Notes under the pieces: generated by a model | Told to the model about the DNA's origin: nothing | Database searches by the model: none | Seen by the model: the letters and a program-made list of their open reading frames with translations, nothing else | NCBI GenBank assembly: GCA_028023455.1 | Contig: JAQFVV010000031.1 | Span: forward strand, 7,616,093-7,680,092 | Source of the DNA: Epiperipatus broadwayi | Taxonomy: Eukaryota > Onychophora > Udeonychophora > Euonychophora > Peripatidae | DNA: 64,000 bases | Direction: 5' to 3' | Shown here: positions 48,283 to 60,462 of the stretch, piece after piece | Layout: every line of letters begins with the position of its first letter | How positions within the stretch are numbered: the first letter of the stretch is position 1 | Position numbers and translations under genes: made by a program

Positions 48283-48675
48283 CAACCTTTCTGTACATTT
48301 GATTATTAGATTTTAAAATTTACATTTCATTTCTTTATATATGTAAATCATTATACAACATATAAACATAATAAATTATTAATATCAAATACATAAAATC
48401 ACTGTACATATGAATAATAATTTATATAGTGAATAATAAAGAGCATATATGATTTTAATATTATATCATTACTTGTTGTACAACCTTTTTGTACATTTGA
48501 TTATCAGATTTTAAAACTTACATTGCACTGCTCTATATATGTAAATCATTACACAACCATATAAACATAATAAATTATTAATATCAAAGGTATAAAATTA
48601 CTGTACATATGAATAATAATTTATATACCATATAATAAAGAGGATAAATAATTTTAATATTATATTATTTGTAAT
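48283..48675. repeat. Tandem duplication, unit about 198 bp, two copies
   Basis: CAACCTTTCTGTACATTTGA at 48283 recurs as CAACCTTTTTGTACATTTGA at 48481. Matching order continues through TATATATGTAAATCATTA and CTGTACATATGAATAATAAT. Non-coding. Confidence 0.85.
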
Positions 48676-50025
48676 TTATATACTATGAATACTCCAACAT
48701 AAACACAAATTAATAAATCATACAAATAAATTATATTAACAAATTTAAATTATTAAAACAATTTTAAAAATCTACTTACTATACCTATTCTGCGATTACG
48801 TTCACATCCCATTATAGGTCTTAAATGTGAATGACTAGCATGTTTTTAATCCATTTTCACTATATAATCAGGCCAATTACAATTTTCTGCGTTTATTGCT
48901 TCATGTAAACTAAAAAATTGTCCAAAATAAAAAAAATAAAACTGCCTGTCAAAAAAAAAATTATAAAAAATTCAAATTTCTTCCAATTTCAATCGAAAAG
49001 ATGGCATTAAAAAAATATTTTAAAAATGGATCGAATGCCCATATTTTTGTTGATGCTATGCTTATAGTTTTTACATACTTTAAAAAAGAAAACAAACTTT
49101 TCAACCAATCTAGTAAGACACTCGACTGACAAGTGGTGGAGATACAAACTGATAAATGAAAACTTTTAAACTGATTGAAATTTCAACTTATAATTTTGAT
49201 TACTACCGCACTCCATATTTTAGACATATTTTGAGAAGTGGTGCATTTTATATGCTGGAAAATGTGGTAAATAAAAGTATTAACTATTTAAATTAAAATT
49301 TTGAAGTATGAACTCAAAATTCATTACGAATGGGCCAAAAAAAATATATCATTATTTTTTTTTATAAATGGCACATGTTAAATTATTATTATTTAATATC
49401 ATTACAAATTTATATTGTATTTATTTACTTATTGAAATATATTTTATAAATACTTTTACCTTTTTTTCTGCATTAATTATAATAAATTAATAAATGTTTG
49501 ACCATTTGAAAGCCAAAGAGATTTTAATTGTTGTAAATATCCTTATTCAGCTTATCACTTTCAATACTACTAGTATCATAGTCAATTACTTATACAACAT
49601 GGTAAAAAAAGCAGTGAATACTCATCGATATTTTTGGATCATCATCTTCAGTCAGGCCACCAATTCGATATCTCTAAGGCAGACATTGTATGCACTGAGA
49701 AAGATGATGACACAAGATACAGAGAACAGTGAAAGAGGCATTGTCTATAGCCAAAGAGAAGCATGCATTTAATAATTCTTAGACTACTAGATTAGTTACA
49801 TATCTGATCTATTTACTAATTGTATTAGTGTGAAATATAATTCTCATTTGTTTATCATAATTAGATTTTTTTTTGCATCATACGTATTGTTCTCTGCATA
49901 ATTATTGATATTGAAAAGACATATTTTCAATTTTTAATTATTTATTAAGACAAAAAACACATATTTATAACTCTTGAAAAATATTTATCTTCATAATCAG
50001 AAGAAATAGTCTTAATAAACAAGGC
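48676..50025. other. AT-rich non-coding stretch
   Basis: A 92-codon frame at 49494-49772 (+) has no recognisable motif. Nothing else supported. Confidence 0.4.
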
Positions 50026-50026
50026 A

Positions 50027-50330
50027 AAACTCTCCATAAAGTAGTGCCACCCTGTGCCAAGCAGAATAACCAATGGATGCCAGAGAGCTTGTGCATAAAA
50101 TCCCTATCTAGTACATACTTATCCAATATCCCCAGACTAGTTTTGTCTTGTGGCCTTTGTCAGTGAAAAGCCTTGGATCTGAGAGCACTGCACCTAGATC
50201 TTAGTATCTAATGCAACCCTCCAGCAGCCACACTTTGTTTCTACTTAAGTACAAAACTATGAGAATGAAATTGAAAACACAATAATATTTTCAGTCTAAG
50301 CTCAATAGCTTATATAGTCATATGAGTCTT
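50027..50330 (-). repeat. Family S repeat, partial copy
   Basis: Shares the GCAAAACTCTCCAT-type end, the GGATGCCAGA block, a mutated core and the part up to CTATATGACTATATAAG (complement). It breaks off near 50330. The core here reads CTGACAAAGGC on the minus strand. Confidence 0.72.
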
Positions 50331-51500
50331 CTTTATTAAATAATTTTATCATCATAGTAAATAGATTATAAAACATCAAGTGATATTACAAATATATCTA
50401 ACATTTTTTCTAAGGAAACTTAATGATGGAATTTCGAATATTTATATATATTAACAGTAGTATTTAATAACCATGAACAATTTTTTTTTAAAATAAAGTC
50501 ATATATTCGATATACAAAATCTGTTACAGTTTGTTTTTACTCGTTTTGGCTATCTCTAAAAGTAGATGTGTTTTGGAGTACATTTTAAAACTAATTTCAT
50601 AATTTTAATCATATAGCATTAAGTTTATTTATCAATATATGCATATATTTATTAATTATCTAATACTAATCTAGCTTAAATTGTTTTATTATACTATTTT
50701 ATTCTCGTAATTAGTACCATATTTATACACCTATAGATATAAAATAGAAATTCATAACATTACAATATTAGCCAAAAAACAAAATTTTATCAAAATTCTT
50801 CCATGACCATGGTTTCTTCTATTTACAAATAGACATTTTCAAGTGAAATTTAATTAAACATGCAACCTAGTAGATTTCCAATGGAAGATTTTATTTATTG
50901 ATAGATGAAACCATGACTGTGAAAGAATTTTAGTAAAATTTTGTTTTTTTTTGGTTTGTATTGTAATGATAGCTGCAGAAAAGAGTTTGCTTTTAATTAA
51001 AAGGAGACCCTTTGGCTCATCTTGGAAGCCTATAAGGAACTGAGCATGGCAAATTTCTAATGTCCTCTCCATATGTTCTTATCATTGCAGCTGTTATTAT
51101 CATGTGATTATTCATATAGAATATGAACATAAATGGGCTGCTCTTCAACATACGTTAACCAACATGGTAAAATTATTGGCTTTTTGCCTGTGAGTTTAAT
51201 ATCAAAAAATGCCACACTCTTTCTTGTCAGTTGCCTAATAATTCAGAATGAATGTATGTGTGAATGAAAAGAAAATTTCTGATAGATATTTACAATCATG
51301 GTCAACAAAAATAAATCATGGACCTTATTGCCATGAGGCTGTAAAGGCACCAGCCAAGGTAGCAGTTGGTGACTAAAAGCAGAGAGTACTAAGAATCCCC
51401 TGATTATAAACCCAGCTGTCATTTAATGCTGACTATACTTAGGCACTTACAACTACTGATCACTTTCAAATGAAGAAATATTGCAAGAACTGGAAGAATA
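50331..51500. other. AT-rich non-coding stretch
   Basis: Nothing recognised up to the RTE element; the 5' limit of that element is uncertain and may reach about 51300. Confidence 0.45.
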
Positions 51501-51639
51501 AATGAGACATTACAGGAATATGTGAAGTTAGAAAAAACAGTGAAGAGACACTTCAGTTAAAAAGTGGACTTGTACAAGTAGAGTAGGATTTAGTATAAAT
51601 AAAAAGTGGAAAAACAAAATTGTGGAGATTGATTGGTGT

Positions 51640-52193
51640 AGTGAACAGAGTGGAAACATTACTTATTCAACTTAATAGCAGATATCAAATACTTATAATT
51701 CAGGTCTGTGATTCAATAAGTTCTCATAGTGATGAAGTAGTAGAGAATTTTTATGTGGCTGTACAAAAGGCTTTTGATCAAACCAAATGATGTCTTAAAA
51801 TTGTTATGTAAACATTAATGCTAGAATTGATAAACAATTGAAAGATGAATGTGATGTAGGTAAATTTGTTATGATAGTAGAAATGAGAGAGGACATAAAC
51901 ATGTAAAGTTTGCACAAAAAAAATATATTATGGATTCTATTTTTTGAGAAAAAATATAAATAAAATGGACATGGAAGCTTCCAAATTTAAGAACAGCAGA
52001 ATTGGATTATATTTTAACTAACAGGAAATCCATATTTCAAGTTTGTAATGTTCTTAATAATTTTAAGACAGGAAGTAATCATCGACTAGTGAGATATAAG
52101 ATCTATACTAATGAAAAACTAGAGAGACAAAAATTATTAACAAAAACAATATTCTCAGTTGATATTTCTAATCATGAAAAAGATTCTAATTAA
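51640..52193 (+). pseudogene. RTE endonuclease domain relic
   Basis: The first part (about 51640-51790) encodes VETLLIQLNSRYQ, then ISSHSDEVVENFYVAVQKAF, the block that usually precedes the GDFNAKIG motif. That motif is lost here after stops. The later open stretch 52002-52193 starts with DYILTNRKSIFQVCNVLNNF and continues TGSNHRLVRYKI, the DYIL and SDHRLV blocks of APE-type nucleases. The Asp of SDH has become Asn (GSNHR), so the catalytic pair is altered. Inactive. Confidence 0.78.
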
Positions 52194-53984
52194 TTTAAAT
52201 TATAACTTGCAAATCGTTTTCAAATATTAGCAGATTTTGAAAATGATTCGTATTTAAATGAAATCAATAGGAAAATAACTGATATACCTTTTAATAACTG
52301 TAGCAAAGATAACTGGTATAAAAAAGGAGACATTGATAATAAAAATTGTATTAAGACTAAAGAATTTATGAAGAAAAGAAGGAATATGAAAATATACATA
52401 AATAGTGCATTTAAAAGAATTGAATATTACAAATTTGTAAAATGGTGCAAAATGTTGATAATGATATAAGAAAGTATATTTATGAACTAGCAAGCAAATC
52501 TTTAGAAGAGATTAAAAGTCACAAGAGTATAAAGCAACATTTTGGTATTGGTAGGCAAAATGCATTTGCATTAAGAAAAAAAAGATGGTACTTTTACTAA
52601 AAAGAAAGATAATATCATGAAATGAGTAGAAGAGTTCTAACAAGAATTATATAGTTATAAAGAATAACTATTTTGTACAACTAATAAATCTAAATTTCCC
52701 AATATTTTAAATGAAGAAGGAAAAATCTCCAAGTAATGATGAAATTATAGTTGATATAAAATGAAGAAGGTAAAAAAATAGAAATTTTCTGGCAAAGTTA
52801 TATACCATATGTCTAAATGATAAAGATGTGCCAGATGATTGGAAAAATGCAGTATTAATATTAATATTTAAAATGTTAATAAAGAAGATACTAGAGATTA
52901 CAACCCTAATAGTCTTTCATCAGTTTTGTACATTTTTTTACCTTGATAATTACAACTTGTCTCCAGAGAACATTGTATTTCAAGCAACTAAGAGAACAAG
53001 CTGAATTTAAAAGTGATTTTAGTATAATGGATCATATCCAAGTATAGAAAGAAGTTATAGAAAGAATCAATGAATATGAGTTATCATTATGCCTTGGATT
53101 TGTAGATTATGAAACAGCATTTCATTGTATAAGCATTTTTTCCATGATTAAAGCTTTGAATCATCAAGGTATAGACCAAGGATATTGTTAGATTCTAAAG
53201 AATATTTTTAAAAATCCAACAGCTACAATAAATGATACTAGGAAGTTTAATATTTGGAAGAGTGTAAGATAAGTTGGCTCCATATCTTCAAAATGTTTTA
53301 CAGCAGTTAAGTCTTTTGTAGATTAAAATGAGAATCTAAAGAAATAAAAAAAAATGGAGATTATTTGAGTTATTTGGAGTTAGCAAATGATGTAGTTGTT
53401 TTTGCAAATAATGCTTCAGAACTTCATATAATCTTGCAAGAATTATCAAATGAAAGTAAGGAAGGAAGACTAAAGATAAAAGTTAAAAAGACTAAAGTAA
53501 TGTTTAATGAACTTTCTCAAAAGATGAAAATAAAGATTGATAATGATGAGTTAGAAAAAGTTAACAATTATAAATATGTTGGACAGATTATTACTACAGG
53601 TGGAAACATAATGGATGGAATTAATCGTAGAATTAAACATAGATGGAGTGCTTTTGCTAAAAATAATTTAATATAAAAAGAAAAAAAGTGCCTACATATT
53701 TGAAAAGAAAAGTTTTTAATAAATGTGTTTTACCAGTTTTTACTTATACATCTGTGACTTGAACACTTAGTAGAAGAACAATGCATCAGACTTCAGACCA
53801 CTCAGTGATATATGGAGAGATGTGTTTTAGAAGCAACAAGAAAATATCAAAATCTAGTACATGGGTAAAAGAACTAACAAGTGTTACTGATATTGTTGTA
53901 TGGATTAAAAAATTGAAGTGGAATTGGGCTGGGTCTATTGCTAAAAAAGATGAAAATAGATGGAAAATTGAAATATTAAACTGA
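52194..53984 (+). pseudogene. RTE reverse transcriptase and C-terminal region relic
   Basis: Traces include GFVDYETAFHCI (about 53096-53131), matching the AFVDYEKAFDS block with the catalytic Asp changed, then NHQGIDQGY and KCFTAV. The open stretch 53365-53676 begins YLELANDVVVFANNASEL, where the catalytic ADD is AND, and continues to LEKVNNYKYVGQIITTGGN and IKHRWSAFAKNN, an RTE hallmark. 53781-53984 gives VVWIKKLKWNWAGSIAKKDE, the LKWQWAGHIAR block of the C-terminus. Several stops and frameshifts. Confidence 0.82.
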
Positions 53985-54090
53985 ATTCCAAGAAATTGTA
54001 AAAGATCCAGAAAAAGACCACATGTAAGATGAATGAAATATAAATATGTAAGGGTGATGGGGAGAAGAGAGTCTAGAGATCAGTCAGCTT

Positions 54091-54432
54091 TAAAGAGTAA
54101 TTATATTTATTTATTTTTGCTTCCAATAATCTGTAATTGTTTAAAAATTAGTATAATTCTTGTAACTCTTTTATGTAAATGCTGAAATCATTAAAAGTCA
54201 TTAGACGTATTTAATAATTCGTTAATCCCTGTATCATATTTTTATTTTATATTTTCATTTAAAATCATAATAAATATTACTAACCTAACAATTCAAAAGT
54301 TTATTTCTTACGGAATAAAATTGTGTTTCTTCTAATAATACTACATCATTTCTTTCATTATTTTTAAGAATTAATTTTAAATAGTCGAATAAATTGTGTT
54401 AATCAAACACATACAAATATAGAAAAAAAACA
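54091..54432. other. AT-rich non-coding stretch
   Basis: Nothing recognised; may include the end of the LINE 3' UTR. Confidence 0.45.
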
Positions 54433-54892
54433 GGCAAAACTCACTATATATATATATATTGCCACACACAACAAGCTAGAGTAATCAATGGATGCCAGAA
54501 GGTTTGTGCATAAAATCTCCATTTAGTGCCTACTCATCCAATATCCCCAGACTAGTTTCTGGCTTATGGCCATTATCAGTGAGGAGCCTTGGATCTGAGA
54601 ACATTGCACCTAGATCATAGGATCTAAGGCAACCCTCCAGCAACCACTTTTTATCTCCATTTAACTACAAAACTATGAGTCTTAAAGGGAAAACACCTTA
54701 ATGTTTTCAATCCTAGCGCATTAGCTTATATAGTCATATGGATATGAATCCAGTTCAGTACCCATACATTTTGGTGTCATTGGTTCTTTAATAACCATAG
54801 CTACCACTATCCTATTAAGCAGGATTGGTTTTAAGCCAATAAACATCACATGACCATCATCGCTTATTCTTGTGTATAACTTAGTAAAACAG
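54433..54892 (-). repeat. Family S repeat, near-complete inverted copy
   Basis: Minus-strand copy of about 460 bases with its own (TA)n near its 3' end. The core complement at 54573-54579 reads TTATCAG. It ends in AACATCACATGACCATCATC (complement) and forms an inverted pair with the plus copy starting at 54960, tails outward. Confidence 0.78.
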
Positions 54893-54971
54893 GCAAAACC
54901 CACTATATATATATATATTGCCACACACATAGTTTTGTAGTATATATATATATATTGCCACACACATAGTT
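54893..54971. repeat. Short tandem duplication at the family S junction
   Basis: A block of about 38 bases, (TA)n then TTGCCACACACATAGTTTTG, occurs twice in a row between the two inverted family S copies. Confidence 0.8.
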
Positions 54972-55180
54972 TTGTAGTTAAATGGAGATAAAAGGTGGTT
55001 GCTGGAGGGTTGCATTAGATCGTAAGATCTGGGTGCAGTGCTCTCAGATCCAAGGCTCCTCACTGATGAAAGCCATAAGCCAGAAACTAGTCTGAGAATA
55101 TTGGATGAGTAGGCACTAGATGGGGATTTTATGCACAAGCCTTCTGGCATCCATTGATTACTCTAGCTTGTTGTGTATGG

Positions 55181-55225
<45 letters not shown>

Positions 55226-55345
55226 TATCATATATATATCACTATATATATATATATATATATATAGTGAGTATTACCTGTTTTAACAACAGTTATACAC
55301 AAGCATAAGAGGTGATGGTCGTGTGATGTTTATTGGCTTGCATAC
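54960..55345 (+). repeat. Family S repeat, plus copy interrupted by (TA)n
   Basis: CTGATGA at 55063-55069, then a hairpin (AGCCATAAGCC), GAAACTAGT and ACTAG. A (TA)n-rich stretch of about 85 bases (55183-55266) lies after GGCAATA. The 3' end GTGATGTTTATTGGCTT closes the copy near 55341. Confidence 0.8.
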
Positions 55346-57054
55346 AAATATAATTTACCTGATAGTTAATGCATTTTTAGTCAATATATTAAGATAAATG
55401 CACGATAACTATAAATATCTTTGCAAGACAATTCCTTTATAATAATAAAAAAGGTTTTGTTTTTTTTCTTAATTGATAAAAATATTTTTTTTTAAGAAAA
55501 AGATCATCAGTAAAAGTCATGTTGCTTTAGATTGCCGTTGTACAGTCATCTATAGAGATATTTCACTATTTTTTAAAAATAAATTTTGCGGGTCCGCGTC
55601 CCGGCCGATGTTATGACACTTTGATTGAATAGTTAGTGTGGAAAAATATTTTAGTCCAACCACCATTTTAATAGATTTAATTCTTTGTAATCCCTTTCGA
55701 GACAATTTCCAAAATAATTTTCCAAAAAATTATAAAAGATAGCATAATTAAAAAACTTATGTAAATACTGTAAAAAATAATTTTATTATTCAATGAAAGC
55801 ATCGCAGTACAATGACAGTTATTCATCTTGCTATGATTACATCTTGAGTTCAAAGTTAGCTTAAATAAACTGGAGTTACTTCAATAAACATGGATTATAT
55901 AATTATTTTAGATAATGAATTCATAGTAATTTAGTTAACAGCTTATCAATGATTGATTATTTTGCCTGGTTACATCACTTATAATAGTATTGTAGAAAAT
56001 CCATGAAAATCCTATTAAATATCTTTGAAAATCTTCAAGTTATTCAATATAACAAAAGTAGCTTATTTGGCTATAAATATAGTTAGAAGCTTGTGATATT
56101 TTTAGTTTTTATTTATATAGTATTTATTATAAAAATATAAAAAGAAAAATAACACAAGGGTGAAGAAAACATAAAGTACTTTAAAAGGAGGTAAGAAACA
56201 CTAACCAAAAGTGAAGGCGCATTTAGTGATATAATTCAAATATGGACAATATTCCAAGAGCTTACTACATACCCAAAAGAAAATGGTTAATGTATTTGCT
56301 TAAATTGCAATGAATTAGATACAAACAAAAAAAAATTCGAGTGATTTGAGAATAGATAAACCAAAGATATCTTAAAAGGTGTGAAAGATATTTAACAAAT
56401 AATTTAACAAATAATAATAATTTTCAATCGTATGATACATATATGCATATAATAAGTATATATATATTTAAATCACAATTCGTAAAAAAATATATTTTTT
56501 TCACGTATCTTTTCTATAATTTTCCTCAAAGTTCAATTTCAATTTTGTAACACATAATTACTCTTCCCATAATGCAATGTTTTGTTATTGATGTTTTTGA
56601 AGCATGTATCAGTATAGAATATCCATTGGGAATAGGACGCTAGAATTTATTACGTTTTTTGTCAAAAAAAGTCAGATGGCAATATTATGAATTTATTATG
56701 AAAATTAATTCAAGAATTTCATTAATATAAAAAAAAAGGTTTTTAATAAATTAATATCAAGACTGAAATATGCTGATATTATTTGAAATTATTGTACATA
56801 TTATTACTATTACTAAATTATTTTTATAGACATATTTAATAACCTCTATACCAACAAATTTTCTTTTTAAAACATATGATTGATGATATGTTAAAAGACA
56901 AAGAACTCCAAAACATATTTTGTGTTTAAAGTATTCATCAGATGACACTCAGGTTACCTTCTCTTCCATATATCACCCTCATATATTCAGCATTTATTAA
57001 TAGTAAATTGGTACCTATTGATTCACAAGTGTCAATTTTTTTCCACCCACAACA
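55346..57054. other. AT-rich non-coding stretch with a SINE fragment
   Basis: Bases 55587-55618 (GGGTCCGCGTCCCGGCCGAT and onward) match the B-box part of the SINE-like copies at 28200 and 29055. Nothing else recognised. Confidence 0.5.
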
Positions 57055-57059
57055 TTGTT

Positions 57060-57478
57060 ATGAACAAAGGCAAAACTCTCCATACTGTAGTGCCACACTG
57101 TGCCAAACAAAGTTATCAATGGATGCCAGAAGGCTTGTGCATAAAATCCCTATCTAGTGCCTACTCATCTACATCACCTGATTCTCATTCTTATAAGATT
57201 AGCTTAAGGATGTTAGAGTCACTTTAACTATTGATGAGAGAAGAACCACTAAGCTAGTTCAAAAATAAAACAAATCATATGCACTGTTATTCTGTCCATA
57301 TTTACTCTTCTATATAAATATTTTTGGTGACAATATGCACAAGCCTTATGGCATCCATTGATTACTCTGTTTGGCACAAGGTGGCATTACTGTGTGGAGA
57401 GTTTTGTCTTTGTTTACAACAATTATGTGCTAGTATAGAAATGGTGATCATGTGATGTTTAGTGGTTTAACTTTGTTA
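57060..57478. repeat. Family S ends flanking another short repeat (S2)
   Basis: 57060-57172 is a minus-strand 3' part of family S, and 57333-57478 a plus-strand 3' part. Between them, 57173-57332 is a different repeat of about 160 bases (S2). S2 recurs at 58400-58571 without family S ends. Both family S parts have their 3' ends outward. Confidence 0.75.
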
Positions 57479-58090
57479 TGGTGTGTCAAAGTTGTGCTTG
57501 GAATAAGTTTATTTTTTAAAAAAAAGAAAAAGCTAATTAGTTTTGCATTAATCTCAACATTTTATATCTGGGTATATACAGCATAAATGGAACATTAAAA
57601 TACTAAACCTGTGAAAATAATGATAATTTATTAAGAATCATATTAAACTTTTTAAGCAATTAAGACCATCATCTTACACATGACAAATTCTCATTCAACT
57701 GATTTTGTCATAGAATATAAATTACCAATTAATAATAGCATTGCATTCTGGCCTAATCTCACTACATTGATTGCTGAGAAGTAAGGCTCATAAATTTGTA
57801 TAAAAAGAAATTCTAATTTTTATGTTATTATTCTCATATGATTATTTGTAGAATTTAACTGATATTCATAATCCCATATGGATTTGGTTACAGTATAATT
57901 ATAAAAATAAATACCTTATAAAATGAAATGTTATAGCTAATGATCTTATCAATATAAAGCAGACAAAAAAGTGTAATTCTTAAAATATATTTTTCAGAGA
58001 GATTGTGTGATTGATTTTATATTAGGGAAAATGAAATCTAGAGAGTTATTAGGTGTTAAGGTTTGTGTGATTTCTAATTTAGCATTATGC

Positions 58091-58094
<4 letters not shown>
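57479..58094. other. AT-rich non-coding stretch
   Basis: Nothing recognised. Confidence 0.5.
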
Positions 58095-58166
<72 letters not shown>

Positions 58167-58208
58167 CTCACACACACACACACATATATATATATGTATA
58201 TATATATG
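58095..58208. repeat. Compound (TA)n-(CA)n-(TA)n microsatellite
   Basis: TA to about 58159, a CA stretch, then TA with a GTA interruption. Confidence 0.96.
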
Positions 58209-58399
58209 ATAAATATCAAGCCCGATTTAATGTAGCAAATTCTTGTATGGCAATAGTTTGAAGACACCAATCTTTCATTCATTTGAACATAGAGAGGCCC
58301 TTATTGTCTATACACAAATCCTAGTCCAATATTGTGTAACTATAATTAACTGTTTGTGTTTTATTAGTCAGGATGGGATGATTAATATCCACCCCTTAG

Positions 58400-58571
58400 G
58401 ACATCACCTGGTTCTCACTCTTGTAAAATCAGCTTAAGGATGTTAGAGTCACTTTAACTATTGATGGGAGAAGAACCAATAAGCTAGTTCAGAGATAAAA
58501 ACAAATCATATGCACTGTTATTCTGTCCATATTTACTCCTTCTACATAAATATTTTTGGTGACAATATCAC
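58400..58571 (+). repeat. S2 repeat, second copy
   Basis: Matches 57173-57332: ACATCACCTGRTTCTCA at the start, CTTAAGGATGTTAGAGTCAC in the middle and ATATTTTTGGTGACAATAT at the end, with few differences. Non-coding; family unknown. Confidence 0.85.
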
Positions 58572-58979
58572 TCCCATCCTACTTCATAAGCACAAAAGAG
58601 AAGTAAACCCTAAATACATATTCTGTCACTAGGAAATTGTTGTATATACCAAAATGTATAACTATGACCAAGATTTTACATATCATGACTAAAATTACTC
58701 TTTTCATCTTTTTACTAGGGTTCATAATATATCTTTACCTGATGATGACTTATGATCAATATTTATAAGGAGTTTTGTGATTTATAAATAAACATATAAG
58801 TGGTTTAATTTCTACATCACCTTCAAGTTTTATTCCAATATTACACATTAATAGTTATATCCTAAAACAATTAATTAATAGAGAATTAATATAATTTTCT
58901 ACTTATTTTTTCTTATGTATTGATTTCTACTTTAACATATTGTACCATTTACACCTTTCTTAAACACTTTATCAATACT

Positions 58980-59631
58980 TTCATTTATATCAAACTAACA
59001 GTTTTGACTCTCCTGCAGTCATCATCAGAGCTGCAATATTTATATATTTTGATTCATAATTAGCCACAAAGTATAAACTGATTGCTTATTTCAATTATAC
59101 AATTAATACACTCATCCACATATTCATATTCATAATTAAATACACAATATAAACAAAAAAATTATACATTTTAATATGACCTTTATAAATAATCATTTAC
59201 CATTATATCACTTTATGTATTCGGTGATAAAAGGTAGAAAGATGGTTGTAGAGGTGCTACAATCACTGATTTGAAAAAAAACATTAAAGTTCCATTAATA
59301 GCAAACATGTTAAATTAAGAATATATTTTTAAAAAAAATCTTTCCAAATAGGAGGAAGTTTGCATGTATCATACCTTTTATGTATCTCAATGGTTTCTCT
59401 GATTTTGCATTGATAGAGATTATCACATCTGGATATAATCCTGGTACTAGAAAAATCAATTTTATTACCTGAATCTATAGTATGGAGTGAGAATGCTGCT
59501 GCTGACAGTTGTTTAACTGCATTATCATGTCCATCTCTCCTAACACTGATGTGATGATTACTCTTACCTATGTAAAAAGCTTTACAATTTTCACATGAGA
59601 TTTGATAAACACCATGAGATTGCATTTTCAA
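58980..59631 (-). mobile_element. PLE 3' fragment (nuclease plus tail)
   Basis: The minus strand carries a nuclease frame followed by a 3' tail of about 340 bases. Near the end of the tail, 58990-59030 contains CTGATGA, a perfect five-base stem (TGACT/AGTCA) and AAAAC, a hammerhead-like arrangement with GAAA changed to AAAA. The RT part is missing. Confidence 0.72.
59329..59631 (-). pseudogene. PLE GIY-YIG nuclease fragment
   Basis: A 100-residue open frame: GVYQISCENC (7-16), FYIGKS (19-24), Arg31, His35, FSLHTIDSGNKIDF (47-60) and KIRETIEIHK (76-85) with the expected Glu, ending CKLPPIWKDFF. These are all the main blocks of a PLE GIY-YIG domain, and the domain itself is intact. There is no recognisable RT upstream (59632-59840), so it is a 5'-truncated copy and not a working gene. 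Confidence 0.85.
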
Positions 59632-59844
59632 ATTCCTTTATTTATATGAATTGTATTTTTTTTTAATTAAACTAAATCTAAAGATGTAAGAATAATTGAA
59701 AATGCAATGTCTTCAAGGTATTTAGTCATGTTTGATTTATACTTCATTGTAACTATATTTCCATGTGCTCTGTGAAATTACTTTAATAGTTTTTTAATGA
59801 TTAAAATTTGATGTTTTTGTGAAGTGTAATATTATTCCATTAAG

Positions 59845-60142
59845 CATCACATGAGCTTAGATTGAAAATATTTTTTGTGTTTTCAATTTCATTCTCATAG
59901 TTTTGTAGTTAAGTAGAGATAAAAGGTGGTTGCTAGAGGGTTGCATTAGATCCTAAAATCTAGATGCAGTGCTCTGAGATCCAAAGCTCCTCACTGATGA
60001 AGGCCACAAGCCAGAAACTAGTCTGGGGATATTGGATGAGTAGGCATTAGATAGGGATTTTATGCACAAGCCTTCTGGCATCCATTGATTACTCTGTTTG
60101 GCACAGGTGGCAATACTGTATGGAGAGTTTTGCTCTGTTTAT
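59845..60142 (+). repeat. Family S repeat, plus copy
   Basis: CTGATGA at 59994-60000, then GGC-cacaa-GCC, GAAACTAGT, and the ATTAG/GGGATTTTATGCACAAGCC block. The end reads GGAGAGTTTTGCTCTG. It begins at CATCACATGAGCTT, where the unit's other end would be, so part of the middle is missing. Confidence 0.78.
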
Positions 60143-60384
60143 GTAATATTATTCATGATTATTTTTGTAAAATAATTATTAAAAATTAAAATTATACATC
60201 ATTACTCATTTATGTTATAATTACATATTTTACTTTTCAATAATAAAAGATAATAATTACTAGTGTAATGTTAACAAACAAATTATGGAGTTCCTGTAAA
60301 CATGTCTCTTCAAACTAATTACTAACATATCATCACCATCTGGACAATTGGAATATATTGAAATATTGTAAAAATTGTAAATAA

Positions 60385-60422
<38 letters not shown>

Positions 60423-60431
60423 TTATTTACA

Positions 60432-60462
<31 letters not shown>

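Larger units (their letters stand above)
51500..54090 (+). mobile_element. RTE-type LINE, decayed
   Basis: In order along the plus strand are traces of an APE endonuclease (ISSHSDEVVENFYVAVQKAF near 51725-51780; LDYILTNRKSIFQV at about 52000), RT blocks and a C-terminal region. The order and motifs match RTE-clade LINE proteins. Stops and frameshifts occur throughout. Confidence 0.8.

Noticed and set aside
49494-49772. 92-codon frame as a host gene
   Set aside because: No motif, no splice context, and ordinary AT-rich surroundings; chance cannot be excluded.
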